From Chimaeribacter arupi (GTDB lineage: Bacteria > Pseudomonadota > Gammaproteobacteria > Enterobacterales > Enterobacteriaceae): a stretch of DNA of 64,000 nt. A program made the position numbers and the translations under genes. Shown here in pieces: positions 38,827 through 48,035 of the stretch (position 1 is the stretch's first letter; each line of letters begins with the position of its first letter). A model generated the notes under the pieces. The model had not been told where the DNA came from. It saw only the letters and a list, made by a program, of their open reading frames with translations, and did not search any database. The stretch spans positions 62,001 to 126,000 of the forward strand of contig NZ_PJZI01000002.1 of assembly GCF_002858805.1 (NCBI RefSeq), read 5' to 3'.

Positions 38827-40038
38827 ATGAAACCTGTAACTACCTCGCGCTTACTGAAGAGCTTTACTCTCGGCACCGTCCTGGCATTTGGCCTCTCTTC
38901 TGTCGCCAACGCCGATGACGTTAATCTCAAAACAATGATCCCTGGCGTGCCGCAGATTGATGCGGAAGCGTATGTCCTGATCGACTACAACTCCGGGAAA
39001 GTGCTGGCAGAGATGAATGCTGATGCCCGCCGCAACCCGGCCAGCCTGACCAAAATGATGACCAGTTACGTCATCGGGCAGGCGATCAAGGCAGGCAAAA
39101 TCACGCCGACTGATGTGGTCACCATCGGGAAAGATGCCTGGGCAACCGGAAACCCGGAATTCAAAGGCTCGTCCCTGATGTTCCTGAAACCGGGCGATCG
39201 CGTACCGGTTTCCGAACTGAACCGCGGCATTATTCTGCAGTCCGGCAATGACGCCTGTGTGGCAATGGCGGATTACGTCGCCGGCAGCCAGGACGCCTTC
39301 GTCGGCCTGATGAACAACTACGTGAAAGCCCTCGGCCTGCAAAATACCCAGTTCAAGACCGTCCACGGCCTGGATGCTGACGGCCAGTTCAGCTCCGCAC
39401 GTGACATGGCATTGATTGGCCAGGCGCTGATCCGTGACGTGCCGGACGAGTACGCGACCTATCACGAAAAAGAGTTCACCTTTAACAAGATCCGCCAGGT
39501 TAACCGTAACGGCCTGCTGTGGGATACCAGCCTGAATGTGGACGGCATCAAAACCGGCCATACCGAAGCCGCGGGTTACAACCTGGTGGCCTCGGCGACC
39601 GAAGGCCAGATGCGCCTGATTTCTGCCGTGCTCGGGGGCCACACGTATAAAGGCCGCGAAACCGAAAGCAAGAAATTACTGACCTGGGGCTTCCGCTTCT
39701 TTGAAACCGTTTCGCCATTGAAAGCCGGCAAAGAGTTTGCTTCTGAACCGGTCTGGTTCGGTGATGCCGATCGCGTTGAACTGGGCGTGGATAAAGATGT
39801 GTTCCTGACCATCCCGCGGGGCCGCATGAAAGATCTGAAAGCCAGCTATGTGCTGACGACCCCGGAAATCCATGCGCCGCTGACGAAAAACCAGGTTGTC
39901 GGCAGCATCAATTTCCAGCTTGATGGCAAGACCATTGACCAGCGCCCGCTGGTGGTTCTGAATGAAGTGAAAGAAGGCGGGTTTGTCGGCCGCCTGATCG
40001 ATTACATCAAACTGATGTTCCATCACTGGTTCGGCTAA
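38827..40038 (+). CDS. dacA: D-alanyl-D-alanine carboxypeptidase PBP5
   Basis: DacA trims pentapeptides in the periplasm and is anchored to the inner membrane by a C-terminal amphipathic helix. The 403 residues equal Escherichia coli PBP5. The signal peptide ends ANA at 29. The catalytic S73 is in SLTK, with SGN in LQSGNDAC and KTG in [10 protein letters not shown]. The C-terminal segment [14 protein letters not shown] is the anchor. Upstream, TGCTATAGT (38772-38780) resembles an extended -10 promoter. Confidence 0.98.
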   Translation: MKPVTTSRLLKSFTLGTVLAFGLSSVANADDVNLKTMIPGVPQIDAEAYVLIDYNSGKVLAEMNADARRNPASLTKMMTSYVIGQAIKAGKITPTDVVTIGKDAWATGNPEFKGSSLMFLKPGDRVPVSELNRGIILQSGNDACVAMADYVAGSQDAFVGLMNNYVKALGLQNTQFKTVHGLDADGQFSSARDMALIGQALIRDVPDEYATYHEKEFTFNKIRQVNRNGLLWDTSLNVDGIKTGHTEAAGYNLVASATEGQMRLISAVLGGHTYKGRETESKKLLTWGFRFFETVSPLKAGKEFASEPVWFGDADRVELGVDKDVFLTIPRGRMKDLKASYVLTTPEIHAPLTKNQVVGSINFQLDGKTIDQRPLVVLNEVKEGGFVGRLIDYIKLMFHHWFG

Positions 40039-40083
40039 GGCCTTGCAAGCGGGCATTCTGCCCCCATATCATAATCACTCGTT

Positions 40084-40105
40084 AACTCCCGCCGCGGCGG
40101 GAGTT
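40084..40105 (+). terminator. dacA-ybeD hairpin, possible terminator
   Basis: AACTCCCGCCG (40084-40094) and CGGCGGGAGTT (40095-40105) form a perfect 22-bp palindrome. The following tract ATACTTTCT is only weakly U-rich, so it may be a partial terminator. Confidence 0.5.
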
Positions 40106-40142
40106 ATACTTTCTACTCCCTTCCGTTTTTTCTGGAGCACAC

Positions 40143-40406
40143 ATGAAAACCAAACTGAACGAACTGCTCGAATTCCCCTGCTCATTCACCTATAAAGTGA
40201 TGGGCCTGGCGCAGCCCGAGCTGGTTGACCAGGTGATTGAAGTGGTGCAACGCCATGCTCCGGGCGACTATTCACCGCAGGTGAAACCGAGCAGCAAAGG
40301 CAACTACCACTCCGTGTCTATCACCATTACCGCCACCCACATTGACCAGGTGGAAACGCTGTATGAAGAGCTGGGCAATATTGAGATTGTCCGGATGGTG
40401 TTGTAA
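40143..40406 (+). CDS. ybeD: YbeD (DUF493), lipoate-region protein
   Basis: YbeD is an 87-residue ferredoxin-like ACT-type fold protein of uncertain role, conserved between dacA and lipB. The sequence [12 protein letters not shown]...[22 protein letters not shown] is nearly invariant in enterobacteria. The ATG is preceded by GGAG. Its link to lipoate metabolism rests on position only. Confidence 0.96.
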   Translation: MKTKLNELLEFPCSFTYKVMGLAQPELVDQVIEVVQRHAPGDYSPQVKPSSKGNYHSVSITITATHIDQVETLYEELGNIEIVRMVL

Positions 40407-40490
40407 CACCCTGCCATCGAAGGGAATCAGCATGGCTGGCAGGTGTGCAGGCCGCTGGTTATACTACTGCAATAATTTCTTTACTTTGTG

Positions 40491-41159
40491 ATGACTGATT
40501 TGCAACACAATAACCTGATCGTACGGCAGCTTGGCCTGCAACCCTACCTGTTGGTCTCCGAGGCCATGCACACGTTTACTGACCGCCGTACCGGCGAAAG
40601 CGCGGATGAGATCTGGCTGGTGGAGCATCACCCGGTCTTTACACAAGGTCAGGCCGGTAAAGCAGAACATGTGCTGATGCCGGGCGATATCCCGGTTATC
40701 CAAAGCGATCGTGGGGGCCAGGTCACCTACCACGGGCCGGGCCAGCAGGTGATGTATGTGCTGCTGGACATCAAGCGCAATAAAATGGGCGTGCGCCAGC
40801 TGGTGACCGCTATTGAAGAAACCGTGGTTCAGACCCTGGCGCATTTCGATGTTCCGGCCCATGCCCGCCCGGATGCGCCTGGTGTGTATGTGGGTGAACA
40901 AAAAATCTGTTCGCTGGGCCTGCGTATCCGTAAAGGGTGCTCTTTTCATGGGCTGGCATTAAATATTGCGATGGATCTTGCGCCATTCCTGCGTATTAAT
41001 CCGTGTGGCTATGCCGGGATGCAAATGACTCAGCTCAGCGCCTTACGCCCCGGCGTTACCGTTGCGGATGTGCAACCGGTATTGCTGGAAACCTTTGCCC
41101 GGCTCACCGGCTATGACGCCCTTGAACACCAGGCGTGGGATGCAATAAATTATCTTTAA
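40491..41159 (+). CDS. lipB: Octanoyl-ACP:protein N-octanoyltransferase LipB
   Basis: LipB moves octanoate from ACP to lipoyl domains, the first step of lipoate synthesis. The 222 residues show the conserved segments [15 protein letters not shown], the catalytic Lys/Cys core [16 protein letters not shown] and INPCGYAG. I chose ATG 40491 over the overlapping GTG at 40488; neither has a good ribosome-binding site. The stretch before it (40407-40446) can fold by pairing ACACC-TGCCA with TGGCAGGTGT. It acts together with lipA, about 1.5 kb on, but a LysR gene intervenes. Confidence 0.95.
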   Translation: MTDLQHNNLIVRQLGLQPYLLVSEAMHTFTDRRTGESADEIWLVEHHPVFTQGQAGKAEHVLMPGDIPVIQSDRGGQVTYHGPGQQVMYVLLDIKRNKMGVRQLVTAIEETVVQTLAHFDVPAHARPDAPGVYVGEQKICSLGLRIRKGCSFHGLALNIAMDLAPFLRINPCGYAGMQMTQLSALRPGVTVADVQPVLLETFARLTGYDALEHQAWDAINYL

Positions 41160-41341
41160 ATATCAATATAAAGACTCTTTATATAATTCCCATCAATATA
41201 AAAGTCAGATCACGAATTAAATCGCTACTTTATACTAAATTAAGTTATAGTTAACCCCCGTGAGCGTGCTTACGGGGCGCCTGCAAGGAATGCCGCCGGT
41301 TATGCCAAACAGCACTTAACAACCAATAGCGAGATAATTTT

Positions 41342-42301
41342 ATGGATGAAAATAATATATCGGCAAGTTTAAATAAATTAAGAAACATCGACCTCAACTT
41401 GTTAACAGTATTTGAGGCGGTTTACTTGCATAAAGGAATTGTTAATGCCGCCAAAGCGTTAAATCTCACGCCTTCGTCTATCAGCCAGTCGATCCAGAAA
41501 CTGCGGAATACCTTCCCTGACCCGCTGTTTATTCGCTCCGGCAAAGGGATCACCCCTACGGCCTACGCCAGGAACCTGCATAACCACATCAGTGAGGGCC
41601 TGGGTGCCATCATCACCGGGCTGGACTTCAGCCAGGACATCCACAAAACGCGCTTTATCACGGTCAGTTGCCGGCCGCATATCGGCTGTGAAGTGCTGCC
41701 GCGTATTTATCAGGAACTTATCAGGGTCAACCCCAACTATGTGTTAAAACACCAGGACATTCCTGATAATTATGATGCGTTAAATCAATTTAATGCGGAT
41801 ATCGTGATTGATGCCAAAGCGATATATAGTAAATCTATCGTTGGCGTTAAAGTCTTTGCAGAAAAAATTGTCTGCGTTTGTCACCGCCATCACCCCCGCA
41901 TTACGGACTATTTATCATTAGAAAATGCCGTTGATGAGAAATTTACCTTTATAGAGATTAATGACCTTTTACTCAGGCAAAAAAAACAATCTCTGGATAT
42001 GAATGAATTCAACCGGAACTTTGCTTTTACTACCTATAGCGCCCTGAATATTCTGAATATCGTGGCCGGCAGTGAGCTGATTGGCTTTGTTCCTGAAAGC
42101 CTGTACGAAATGTATAAACGCGCTTATCCGATCAAAAAAATCCAAAGTGATTTTTCCTTTGGTGACCTGGATATTTACCTTTACTACAACCGGGCCTCAA
42201 AAAAAGACAAGACCCTGATGCAGCTGATCAACACCATTATCACAACCTTCAGTGGGGACAACATCACCTACCTCGAACCTCCATCAGAAGCCACACTTTA
42301 A
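41342..42301 (+). CDS. ybeF: LysR-family regulator, YbeF-like
   Basis: This is a 319-residue LysR regulator of unknown target. The N-terminal winged helix is clear (RNIDLNLLTVFEAVYLHKG and the recognition helix TPSSISQSIQKL), resembling LeuO and YbeF. The effector-binding domain is divergent. Position between lipB and lipA is that of Escherichia coli ybeF, so I give that name, with the caveat that the C-terminal two thirds differ considerably. The gene and its 180-bp upstream region are clearly more AT-rich than the neighbours (many ATA, TTA and AAT codons), which suggests xenogeneic silencing or older transfer. Confidence 0.75.
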   Translation: MDENNISASLNKLRNIDLNLLTVFEAVYLHKGIVNAAKALNLTPSSISQSIQKLRNTFPDPLFIRSGKGITPTAYARNLHNHISEGLGAIITGLDFSQDIHKTRFITVSCRPHIGCEVLPRIYQELIRVNPNYVLKHQDIPDNYDALNQFNADIVIDAKAIYSKSIVGVKVFAEKIVCVCHRHHPRITDYLSLENAVDEKFTFIEINDLLLRQKKQSLDMNEFNRNFAFTTYSALNILNIVAGSELIGFVPESLYEMYKRAYPIKKIQSDFSFGDLDIYLYYNRASKKDKTLMQLINTIITTFSGDNITYLEPPSEATL

Positions 42302-42636
42302 GCGGGTTTTCACGCTGCCGATGCTGTGGGCATCATTAACAAAGCACGAATAAATAACATTTTTACAACACAATTCCGCACTCTGCCCACAGCGCTATCC
42401 TATTGTTTATTCTTCATAATTTATGTTTTCCGCTGACCTTTCTTGTTTGAACCCCTACTAAAATGCTCAAAAATCACTCACCGCCGCGCATCAAAATCGA
42501 TTCAAGGGCTGAATGCGTACCGGTAAAGATGATATAATTTTGAGATAATTTTCAAATTTATTTGAATAATCATGTAGTTCGTTGAATTCACTGGCCTTCC
42601 TGCCCGGAAAGCGTCAAAACTGGAACCTGCACGACT
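42302..42636 (+). promoter_or_regulatory. lipA upstream region
   Basis: This 335-bp stretch has no gene. A perfect 10-bp inverted repeat, GCTGTGGGCA (42323-42332) and TGCCCACAGC (42384-42393), brackets 51 bp. A perfect TATAAT is at 42533-42538, about 100 bp before lipA, with a poor -35. The 60 bp before lipA are AT-rich. Confidence 0.4.
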
Positions 42637-43602
42637 ATGAGTAAACCAATTCAGATGGAACGCGGTGTGAAATACCGCGATGCGGACAAGATGGCCCTGA
42701 TTCCGGTGAAAACAGTGGTCACCGAACGCCAGGAGCTGTTGCGCAAACCCGAGTGGATGAAAATCAAACTTCCTGCGGATTCCAGCCGGATACAGGGTAT
42801 CAAGGCGGCCATGCGTAAAAATGGCCTGCATTCGGTGTGTGAGGAAGCCTCCTGCCCGAACCTGTCCGAGTGCTTTAACCACGGCACAGCGACGTTTATG
42901 ATCCTGGGTGCCATCTGTACCCGCCGCTGCCCGTTCTGTGACGTGGCCCACGGCCGCCCACTGACGCCGGATGCCAACGAACCGGCCAAACTGGCGCAAA
43001 CCATTGCCGATATGGGCTTGCGTTATGTGGTGATTACCTCGGTTGACCGCGATGACCTGCGTGATGGCGGTGCCCAGCACTTTGCAGACTGCATCAGCGC
43101 CATCCGTGAGAAAAGCCCCACCATTAAAATTGAGACACTGGTGCCGGATTTCCGCGGCCGGATGGATCGCGCACTTGAGATCCTGAATGCTACCCCACCG
43201 GATGTGTTCAACCATAACCTGGAAAACGTGCCGCGTGTTTACCGCCAGGTTCGTCCGGGCGCCAACTATGAGTGGTCGCTTAAGCTGCTGGAGCAGTTTA
43301 AAGCGCTTCATCCTGAGATCCCGACCAAATCGGGGCTGATGGTTGGCCTGGGTGAAACCAATGCAGAGATTATTGAAGTGATGCGCGATTTACGCCGTCA
43401 TGGCGTCACCATGTTGACGCTTGGTCAGTACCTGCAACCCAGCCGCCACCATTTACCGGTTCAGCGTTATGTCAGCCCGGCAGAATTTGATGAGATGAAA
43501 GAAGAAGCACTGGCAATGGGCTTTACCCATGCTGCGTGCGGGCCGTTTGTTCGCTCGTCTTACCATGCTGACCTGCAGGCAAAAGGCCTGGAAGTGAAGT
43601 AA
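42637..43602 (+). CDS. lipA: Lipoyl synthase
   Basis: LipA is a radical-SAM enzyme that inserts two sulfurs into octanoyl domains. The 321 residues equal Escherichia coli LipA. The auxiliary cluster cysteines lie in [12 protein letters not shown] (C68, C73, C79) and the radical-SAM motif is CTRRCPFC (C94, C98, C101). The C-terminal RSSY motif serine, needed for the auxiliary cluster, is present in FVRSSYHAD. It is followed by a strong terminator shared with tatE. Confidence 0.98.
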   Translation: MSKPIQMERGVKYRDADKMALIPVKTVVTERQELLRKPEWMKIKLPADSSRIQGIKAAMRKNGLHSVCEEASCPNLSECFNHGTATFMILGAICTRRCPFCDVAHGRPLTPDANEPAKLAQTIADMGLRYVVITSVDRDDLRDGGAQHFADCISAIREKSPTIKIETLVPDFRGRMDRALEILNATPPDVFNHNLENVPRVYRQVRPGANYEWSLKLLEQFKALHPEIPTKSGLMVGLGETNAEIIEVMRDLRRHGVTMLTLGQYLQPSRHHLPVQRYVSPAEFDEMKEEALAMGFTHAACGPFVRSSYHADLQAKGLEVK

Positions 43603-43660
43603 CGCGCCTGCCCGCTGAAAAGTGACACATTTTGTTACTTAATCCTGGCTGGACACACTA

Positions 43661-43692
43661 AAAACGGATGTTCTCACGAGCATCCGTTTTTT
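43661..43692. terminator. lipA / tatE bidirectional terminator
   Basis: AAAACGGATG (43661-43670) pairs with CATCCGTTTT (43681-43690), with A- and T-runs on both sides. Confidence 0.9.
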
Positions 43693-43746
43693 ATTCGTTA
43701 CCTTTTGCCACCGGGTGGCTGCCGTTAAACGCCCGGCGCGGAAACG

Positions 43747-43950
43747 TCAGTCTTTGTTTTCTACACGCGGTGCGGTGGCACTCTCTTCAGCCGTGGCTTT
43801 CGCCGGCGCAGTATCATCGCTCATGGCTTTTTTGAAGCCTTTCAGCGCGGCACCTAAATCGCCACCCAAAGTACGCAGTTTACTGGTGCCGAACAGCAGC
43901 ACAATAAGAACGCCCACCACCAACAATTTCGTAATACTGATACCTTCCAT
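43747..43950 (-). CDS. tatE: Twin-arginine translocase component TatE
   Basis: TatE is a TatA paralogue of the inner-membrane Tat translocon. The 67 residues have one N-terminal helix ([15 protein letters not shown]), the hinge, and an amphipathic helix [20 protein letters not shown]. The acidic tail is variable. ATG 43950 (MEGISITK) has AAGG at good spacing; a GTG two codons earlier is the alternative. The length equals Escherichia coli TatE. Confidence 0.96.
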   Translation of the reverse strand: MEGISITKLLVVGVLIVLLFGTSKLRTLGGDLGAALKGFKKAMSDDTAPAKATAEESATAPRVENKD

Positions 43951-44065
43951 ACACACCTTCTCGTTTATCTAACATGCTGCATGAATCAGCAGAAAACAGC
44001 GATGGCTCATTTACTGTTATTCCGGGCGGCAACTCAATGACAATATGTAACAGAGTGAGATTTTT

Positions 44066-44869
44066 TCAGGCGTCCTGTTCATCACGCAGTACCGGCCTGA
44101 CGAAACGTTGGTTTGCCAGCACCGGCAAGGCCTGGCGAACCTGCGCTAACCGCGCTTTGTCCAGTTCGGCAAAAATTAGCGCGGGTTCCTCCGCGGCGCG
44201 GGCAATGGCCATTCCCATCGGGTCAATTACCAGGCTATTGCCGATATTGCGCCCGCCACAGGCACTGACCCCAATCAGGTAACTGGTATTTTCCAGCGCC
44301 CTTGCCGTATTCAGCACTTCCCAGTGTTTCTCTTTCAGCGGGCCTTTCACCCAGGCAGAAGGCACCACCAGCACGTCGGCCCCGTCCATCACCAGGCGGC
44401 GCGCCATATCCGGGAATCGCACGTCGTAGCAAGTCATCAGCCCTATGTTAAAACCGGCGATCTCCAGCAAAGGCGGCAGCGTATTGCCCGGCTTAACGTT
44501 TTTCGACTCTTTCATTTCCCAGGCATCATACAGGTGCAGCTTATTGTAATGGGCGATAAGCCGGCCATCACGTATCACCACCAGCACGTTATAGACCAGC
44601 CCGTCGCCACTGGGGGTGTGCATACCGGCAATGGTTGTTAACGAACTGCCGCGGCTGGCCGACAACAACTGGCTGACAAACGGCCCGTCCAGCGGTTGGG
44701 CCAGGCGCAACACGCCATCGGCATCGCTGCCGTCCTGCGCCATACAGGCTTCCGGCAAGACCAGTAAATCGGCCCCGTCATGCGCTGCCCGCGCCATCAG
44801 AATCTGGCACGTTTCCGCGTTATTCTGCCATTGGGAGGAGATGACAAACTGACCCAGGGCAACCTTCAT
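44066..44869 (-). CDS. ybeM: Carbon-nitrogen hydrolase, probable deaminated glutathione amidase
   Basis: This nitrilase-superfamily amidase is likely to repair deaminated glutathione, the role shown for the YbeM/Nit1 group. The 267 residues hold the catalytic triad: E40 in LLVLPEACMA, Lys in HYNKLHLYDAWEM and C147 in MTCYDVRFPDM. Escherichia coli K-12 carries a shortened ybeM; this copy is full length. The start has a perfect AAGGAGTG element. The specific substrate is inferred from family and position next to tatE. Confidence 0.88.
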   Translation of the reverse strand: MKVALGQFVISSQWQNNAETCQILMARAAHDGADLLVLPEACMAQDGSDADGVLRLAQPLDGPFVSQLLSASRGSSLTTIAGMHTPSGDGLVYNVLVVIRDGRLIAHYNKLHLYDAWEMKESKNVKPGNTLPPLLEIAGFNIGLMTCYDVRFPDMARRLVMDGADVLVVPSAWVKGPLKEKHWEVLNTARALENTSYLIGVSACGGRNIGNSLVIDPMGMAIARAAEEPALIFAELDKARLAQVRQALPVLANQRFVRPVLRDEQDA

Positions 44870-45017
44870 AATTCACTCCTTGCTGGTGTGCACAGCTGCG
44901 CGCGGCGTTAATGGATAAAACAGATCATGGTTATTACGTACAATACACGCTTTTTTAACACACGTTTTATTGAGGAAGATGACGGGCCACATAAAAATAC
45001 GTTACGCTTGCCGCGCT

Positions 45018-45066
45018 ACGGGGATGCTACTCCCCCTAAACGCCTCAGGGCTGATGATGCCTGCGT
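45018..45066 (+). promoter_or_regulatory. Fluoride riboswitch (crcB motif)
   Basis: The leader contains GGGGATGCTACTCCCC (45020-45035), then TAAACGCC, and the conserved CTGATGATGCCTGC (45051-45064). This is the order and sequence of the fluoride aptamer. It ends about 55 nt before the crcB start. A pseudoknot-forming loop and the GCTGATGA segment are present. The expression platform is not obvious: no terminator stem follows, so translational control is more likely. Confidence 0.85.
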
Positions 45067-45121
45067 CGCCGGGTGCGTAGGTTCGCCTCCGTGCCTCTCC
45101 CTTTCTACAGACAGGTTTTTT

Positions 45122-45505
45122 ATGTTCGCTACACTTCTTGCCGTATTTATTGGTGGTGGTCTGGGCAGCGTCACCCGCTGGTACGTCAGCCTGAAAATGA
45201 ATCCCCTCTCTGCGGTGCTGCCGCTCGGTACCCTGACGGTTAATCTGGTCGGGGCATTTATTATCGGGCTGGGGATCGCCACGCTGGCCCGGCTGACGCA
45301 AATTGATCCGGTATGGAAAATGTTAATCACCACCGGTTTTTGTGGCGGATTGACGACCTTTTCCACTTTCTCACTGGAAGTGGTTTATCAGCTGCAAGAG
45401 GGACGGCTGGCAGCCGCGGGCCTGAATATCGTGCTGAACCTTGCCGGTTCACTGCTGATGACCAGCCTGGCCTTCCTGATTGTCAGTGCGTACAGCGGGC
45501 GTTGA
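45122..45505 (+). CDS. crcB: Fluoride channel CrcB/Fluc
   Basis: Fluc is an inner-membrane dual-topology dimer that exports fluoride. The 127 residues have four helices. Family motifs [10 protein letters not shown], the conserved Asn segment [13 protein letters not shown] and the filter segment [13 protein letters not shown] are all present. The ATG at 45122 follows ACAGGTTTTTT; longer in-frame starts would run through the riboswitch. Fluoride binding to the leader should switch on translation. Confidence 0.96.
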   Translation: MFATLLAVFIGGGLGSVTRWYVSLKMNPLSAVLPLGTLTVNLVGAFIIGLGIATLARLTQIDPVWKMLITTGFCGGLTTFSTFSLEVVYQLQEGRLAAAGLNIVLNLAGSLLMTSLAFLIVSAYSGR

Positions 45506-45587
45506 GTGCAGTAAAGAGACGCCCCTTCATGTTTCCTTCATCTTGGTGGGTAATAATCAATTTCTCGTAGGCCTGCCAGAGATACTG

Positions 45588-45686
45588 ATGATGTTCACCC
45601 TGCCAAAAACCTCTGTTGAATGCCTGACCCTTCTTTTTTGTCTGGCGGTTGTGGTCAGTTTTTTCTATCAATATTTTCATCTTTAA
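45588..45686 (+). CDS. Possible 32-residue single-helix membrane peptide
   Basis: The frame starts MMFTLPKTSVECL and is almost entirely a hydrophobic helix (TLLFCLAVVVSFFYQYF) with a short polar end. It lies in the 385-bp gap between crcB and the TetR gene. The ribosome-binding site is weak (AGAGAT). I do not recognise a family. It could be chance; the evidence is only length, composition and start context. Confidence 0.25.
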   Translation: MMFTLPKTSVECLTLLFCLAVVVSFFYQYFHL

Positions 45687-45813
45687 CACCTCCGGCAGCG
45701 CGCTTCCGGCGCGCCGGTAACATGCCCTTCTCTGCTGCCCTCCCCCCGGCCTGGCCTGTCTGCGGCCGGTAATTTGTTATTTCCCTGTGTAGGCTAATGT
45801 CATACAATTCACT

Positions 45814-45830
45814 GTGAACGTTCGTTCTCA
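45814..45830. promoter_or_regulatory. Putative TetR-family operator
   Basis: GAACGTTC (45816-45823) with adjoining GTTC gives a TGAACGTTCGTTCTCA element like those bound by AcrR-type repressors. It lies about 60 bp before the regulator gene, a fitting place for autoregulation. Confidence 0.45.
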
Positions 45831-45890
45831 TTTGCCTGCAACCTTTGCTCCGGCATGAGAGTGCTTGCCCATACTGACCCGGAACATGCG

Positions 45891-46493
45891 ATGAATCAGC
45901 CGCTCAATAAAGAGGAGCGTGCCCGTCTGCGGCGCGATCAAATCATCACTGCTGCACGCATTTGCTTTCGGAATCATGGATTTCATGGTGCCGGCATGGC
46001 AGAAATTGCCCAGATGTCAGCCTTGAGCGTGGGCCAGATCTACCGTTATTTCACCAATAAAGATGCCATTATCGAAGAGATCGTCCGCCGTATTGTGGAA
46101 ACGAAAGTAAACCACATGCAGTTCAAAAAAGGCGATGTGCAGGAGACAGCCGCCATGCTGTCTCACCGGTTATTGGCAGGTGACCCACAAGAACGGGAAA
46201 TTGATCACGCATTGATGCTGGAGGTGGCCGCAGAAGCCACCCGCAATCCTACGGTCGCCCGTATCCTGCGCGAGGCGGACGACAGGCTGTTCGGTCAGGC
46301 AATGGATATGTTGACCGGGCTGCGGCCCGAACTGAACCAGGAACAGCTCGCCGTGTGGGTTGAATTTATGGCAGTGATGTGTGAAGGCACGGCGTTTCGC
46401 CGGTTAAACCATCAGAAAGCCAATCCTTCGTTACTGAACACGTTTTATTTGTCGCTATTCACAACAATTCTCCCTGCTTCGGAAGACCCATGA
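45891..46493 (+). CDS. TetR/AcrR-family transcriptional repressor
   Basis: This 200-residue regulator has an N-terminal helix-turn-helix at about 17-60 (RDQIITAARICFRNHGFHGAGMAEIAQ, then SVGQIYRYFTNKDAI) and a helical ligand domain. It overlaps the following efflux gene by 4 bp (ATGA), so it most likely controls that pump and itself. Starts at 45855 and 45891 are both possible; I prefer 45891 because the conserved part begins shortly after. The ligand is unknown. The pair is inserted between crcB and cspE, which are adjacent in Escherichia coli. Confidence 0.88.
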   Translation: MNQPLNKEERARLRRDQIITAARICFRNHGFHGAGMAEIAQMSALSVGQIYRYFTNKDAIIEEIVRRIVETKVNHMQFKKGDVQETAAMLSHRLLAGDPQEREIDHALMLEVAAEATRNPTVARILREADDRLFGQAMDMLTGLRPELNQEQLAVWVEFMAVMCEGTAFRRLNHQKANPSLLNTFYLSLFTTILPASEDP

Positions 46494-47680
46494 GTAAACA
46501 CATCGCCCGTCAGCGTTTAGGTTATGCGCTGGCTTTAGGATCCCTGGCCGCCCTCGGCCCTCTTTGTACCGATCTTTACCTGCCGGCCCTGCCGCAACTC
46601 TCCGTTGAATTACACAGCGCCACTGCCCTGACCCAACTTAGCCTGACAGCCGGTCTATTTGGCCTCGGGCTTGGGCAGCTGATCTTCGGCCCGCTGAGTG
46701 ACAACCTCGGCCGGATGCGGCCACTGCTGTTTTCATTATTGCTGTTGTTGGCCGCTTCGGTCTGGTGTGCTGTCGCGCCGGACATCCACCAGTTGATTGC
46801 TGCCAGGTTGTTGCAGGGGCTGGCCGGTGCCGGCGGGGCGGTGCTGTCGCGCGCTATTGCCCGCGATCTCTATGCCGGCCATGAGCTGACCCGTTTCTTT
46901 GCGCTTTTGATGCTGGTCAATGGGCTGGCCCCGATTCTGGCACCGGTGCTGGGCGGTGGGCTGATGAGCATCATGAACTGGCGCGGAATTTTCGTGGTAC
47001 TGGCGGCCATCGCGGCGGTGCTGATCATCATCTCCCGCTGGCGGCTACATGAAACCCTGCCGGTGGAACGCCGCGCACAAGGGGGAGTAGGTTCCCTGCT
47101 GGGTAACCTTGGCCGGTTACTGCGTCAACGGCAGTTCATGGGACTGTGCCTGACGCAAGGCTGTATCACCGCCGGGATGTTTGCTTATATTGGTGCCTCT
47201 CCTTTTGTATTGCAGGAGATTTATCATCTCACGCCCCAGATGTTCAGCTTTTGCTTTGCGCTTAACGGCATTGGGCTGGTCATAGCGGCCCAGCTTTCAA
47301 CCCGCCTGAGCCTGGTATGGGGTGAGCTGAAAGTGGTGAAACTGGGCCTGGTTATCGCGGCGACCTCTTCCTTCCTGCTGATGATTGCCGGTTATCTTCA
47401 TGCCCCGCTGTTTATGCTGTTGATTCCGTTATTCTTCTCGGTATTTACCATTGGGGTGGTCGGGCCAAACGCCTCTTCCCTGGCGATGCAGTCACAAGAT
47501 AAAAGCGCAGGCAGTGCCTCTGCCCTGATAGGTATGACGATGTTTACGCTGGGTGCGATCAGTGTGCCGCTGACTGGGCTGCATGGTACGTCGGCGTTCT
47601 CTATGGCGTACACGATCTTTGGCTGTTACCTGCTGGCGATTCTTTGCTTTACGTTGTTAGTGCGCAAGCAGCGCCTCTGA
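46490..47680 (+). CDS. MFS drug transporter, Bcr/CflA family
   Basis: A 396-residue 12-helix proton antiporter. The N-terminal segment TDLYLPALPQLS and GPLSDNLGRMRP (motif A) are hallmarks of the Bcr/CflA group, and motif C is present in NGLAPILAPVLGG. The substrate is unknown; relatives export bicyclomycin, chloramphenicol or sulfonamides. It is translationally coupled to the TetR gene and followed by a strong bidirectional terminator. Confidence 0.9.
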   Translation: MSKHIARQRLGYALALGSLAALGPLCTDLYLPALPQLSVELHSATALTQLSLTAGLFGLGLGQLIFGPLSDNLGRMRPLLFSLLLLLAASVWCAVAPDIHQLIAARLLQGLAGAGGAVLSRAIARDLYAGHELTRFFALLMLVNGLAPILAPVLGGGLMSIMNWRGIFVVLAAIAAVLIIISRWRLHETLPVERRAQGGVGSLLGNLGRLLRQRQFMGLCLTQGCITAGMFAYIGASPFVLQEIYHLTPQMFSFCFALNGIGLVIAAQLSTRLSLVWGELKVVKLGLVIAATSSFLLMIAGYLHAPLFMLLIPLFFSVFTIGVVGPNASSLAMQSQDKSAGSASALIGMTMFTLGAISVPLTGLHGTSAFSMAYTIFGCYLLAILCFTLLVRKQRL

Positions 47681-47706
47681 CAGGCAATTTCGCCATCAGC
47701 AGACAT

Positions 47707-47733
47707 AAAAAAACCCGCCGAGGCGGGTTTTTT
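47707..47733. terminator. MFS / cspE bidirectional terminator
   Basis: ACCCGCC (47713-47719) pairs with GGCGGGT (47722-47728), flanked by seven As and six Ts, serving both convergent genes. Confidence 0.93.
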
Positions 47734-47747
47734 CAGAATTGGGGCGA

Positions 47748-47957
47748 TTAGATCGCAACAACGTTAGCAGCTGACGGGCCTTTGGCACCGTTAGTGATTT
47801 CAAACTCTACACGCTGACCTTCAGCGAGGGTTTTGAAACCATTGCTGGAGATAGCGGAGAAGTGTACGAATACATCTTTGCTGCCATCTTCAGGAGTAAT
47901 GAAACCAAAGCCTTTGGACTCATTGAACCACTTAACGTTACCTTTAATCTTAGACAT
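47748..47957 (-). CDS. cspE: Cold-shock-family RNA chaperone CspE
   Basis: CspE is a constitutive cold-shock-domain protein that melts RNA hairpins and can antiterminate. The 69 residues differ from Escherichia coli CspE at only a few positions. RNP1 is KGFGFITP and RNP2 VFVHFSAI. The ATG at 47957 ([11 protein letters not shown]) has AAGG upstream; the longer frame to 48089 would read through the 5' UTR. The identity as CspE rather than CspC rests on the sequence and on the crcB-side location. Confidence 0.96.
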   Translation of the reverse strand: MSKIKGNVKWFNESKGFGFITPEDGSKDVFVHFSAISSNGFKTLAEGQRVEFEITNGAKGPSAANVVAI

Positions 47958-47981
47958 CAAACTTACCTTTACGTGAATGAA

Positions 47982-48035
47982 CGACACAAAATGTGTGTCG
48001 GGTAACAGTACAGCAATTAGCCGGAGGTTTGTCCA
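47982..48035 (-). promoter_or_regulatory. cspE promoter and 5' UTR hairpin
   Basis: On the minus strand -35 TGGACA (48030-48035) and -10 TGTACT (48007-48012) are 17 bp apart. The predicted transcript starts just before a hairpin with stem CGACACA/TGTGTCG (47982-47988, 47994-48000) and a 5-nt loop, 25 nt upstream of the ATG. Confidence 0.45.
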
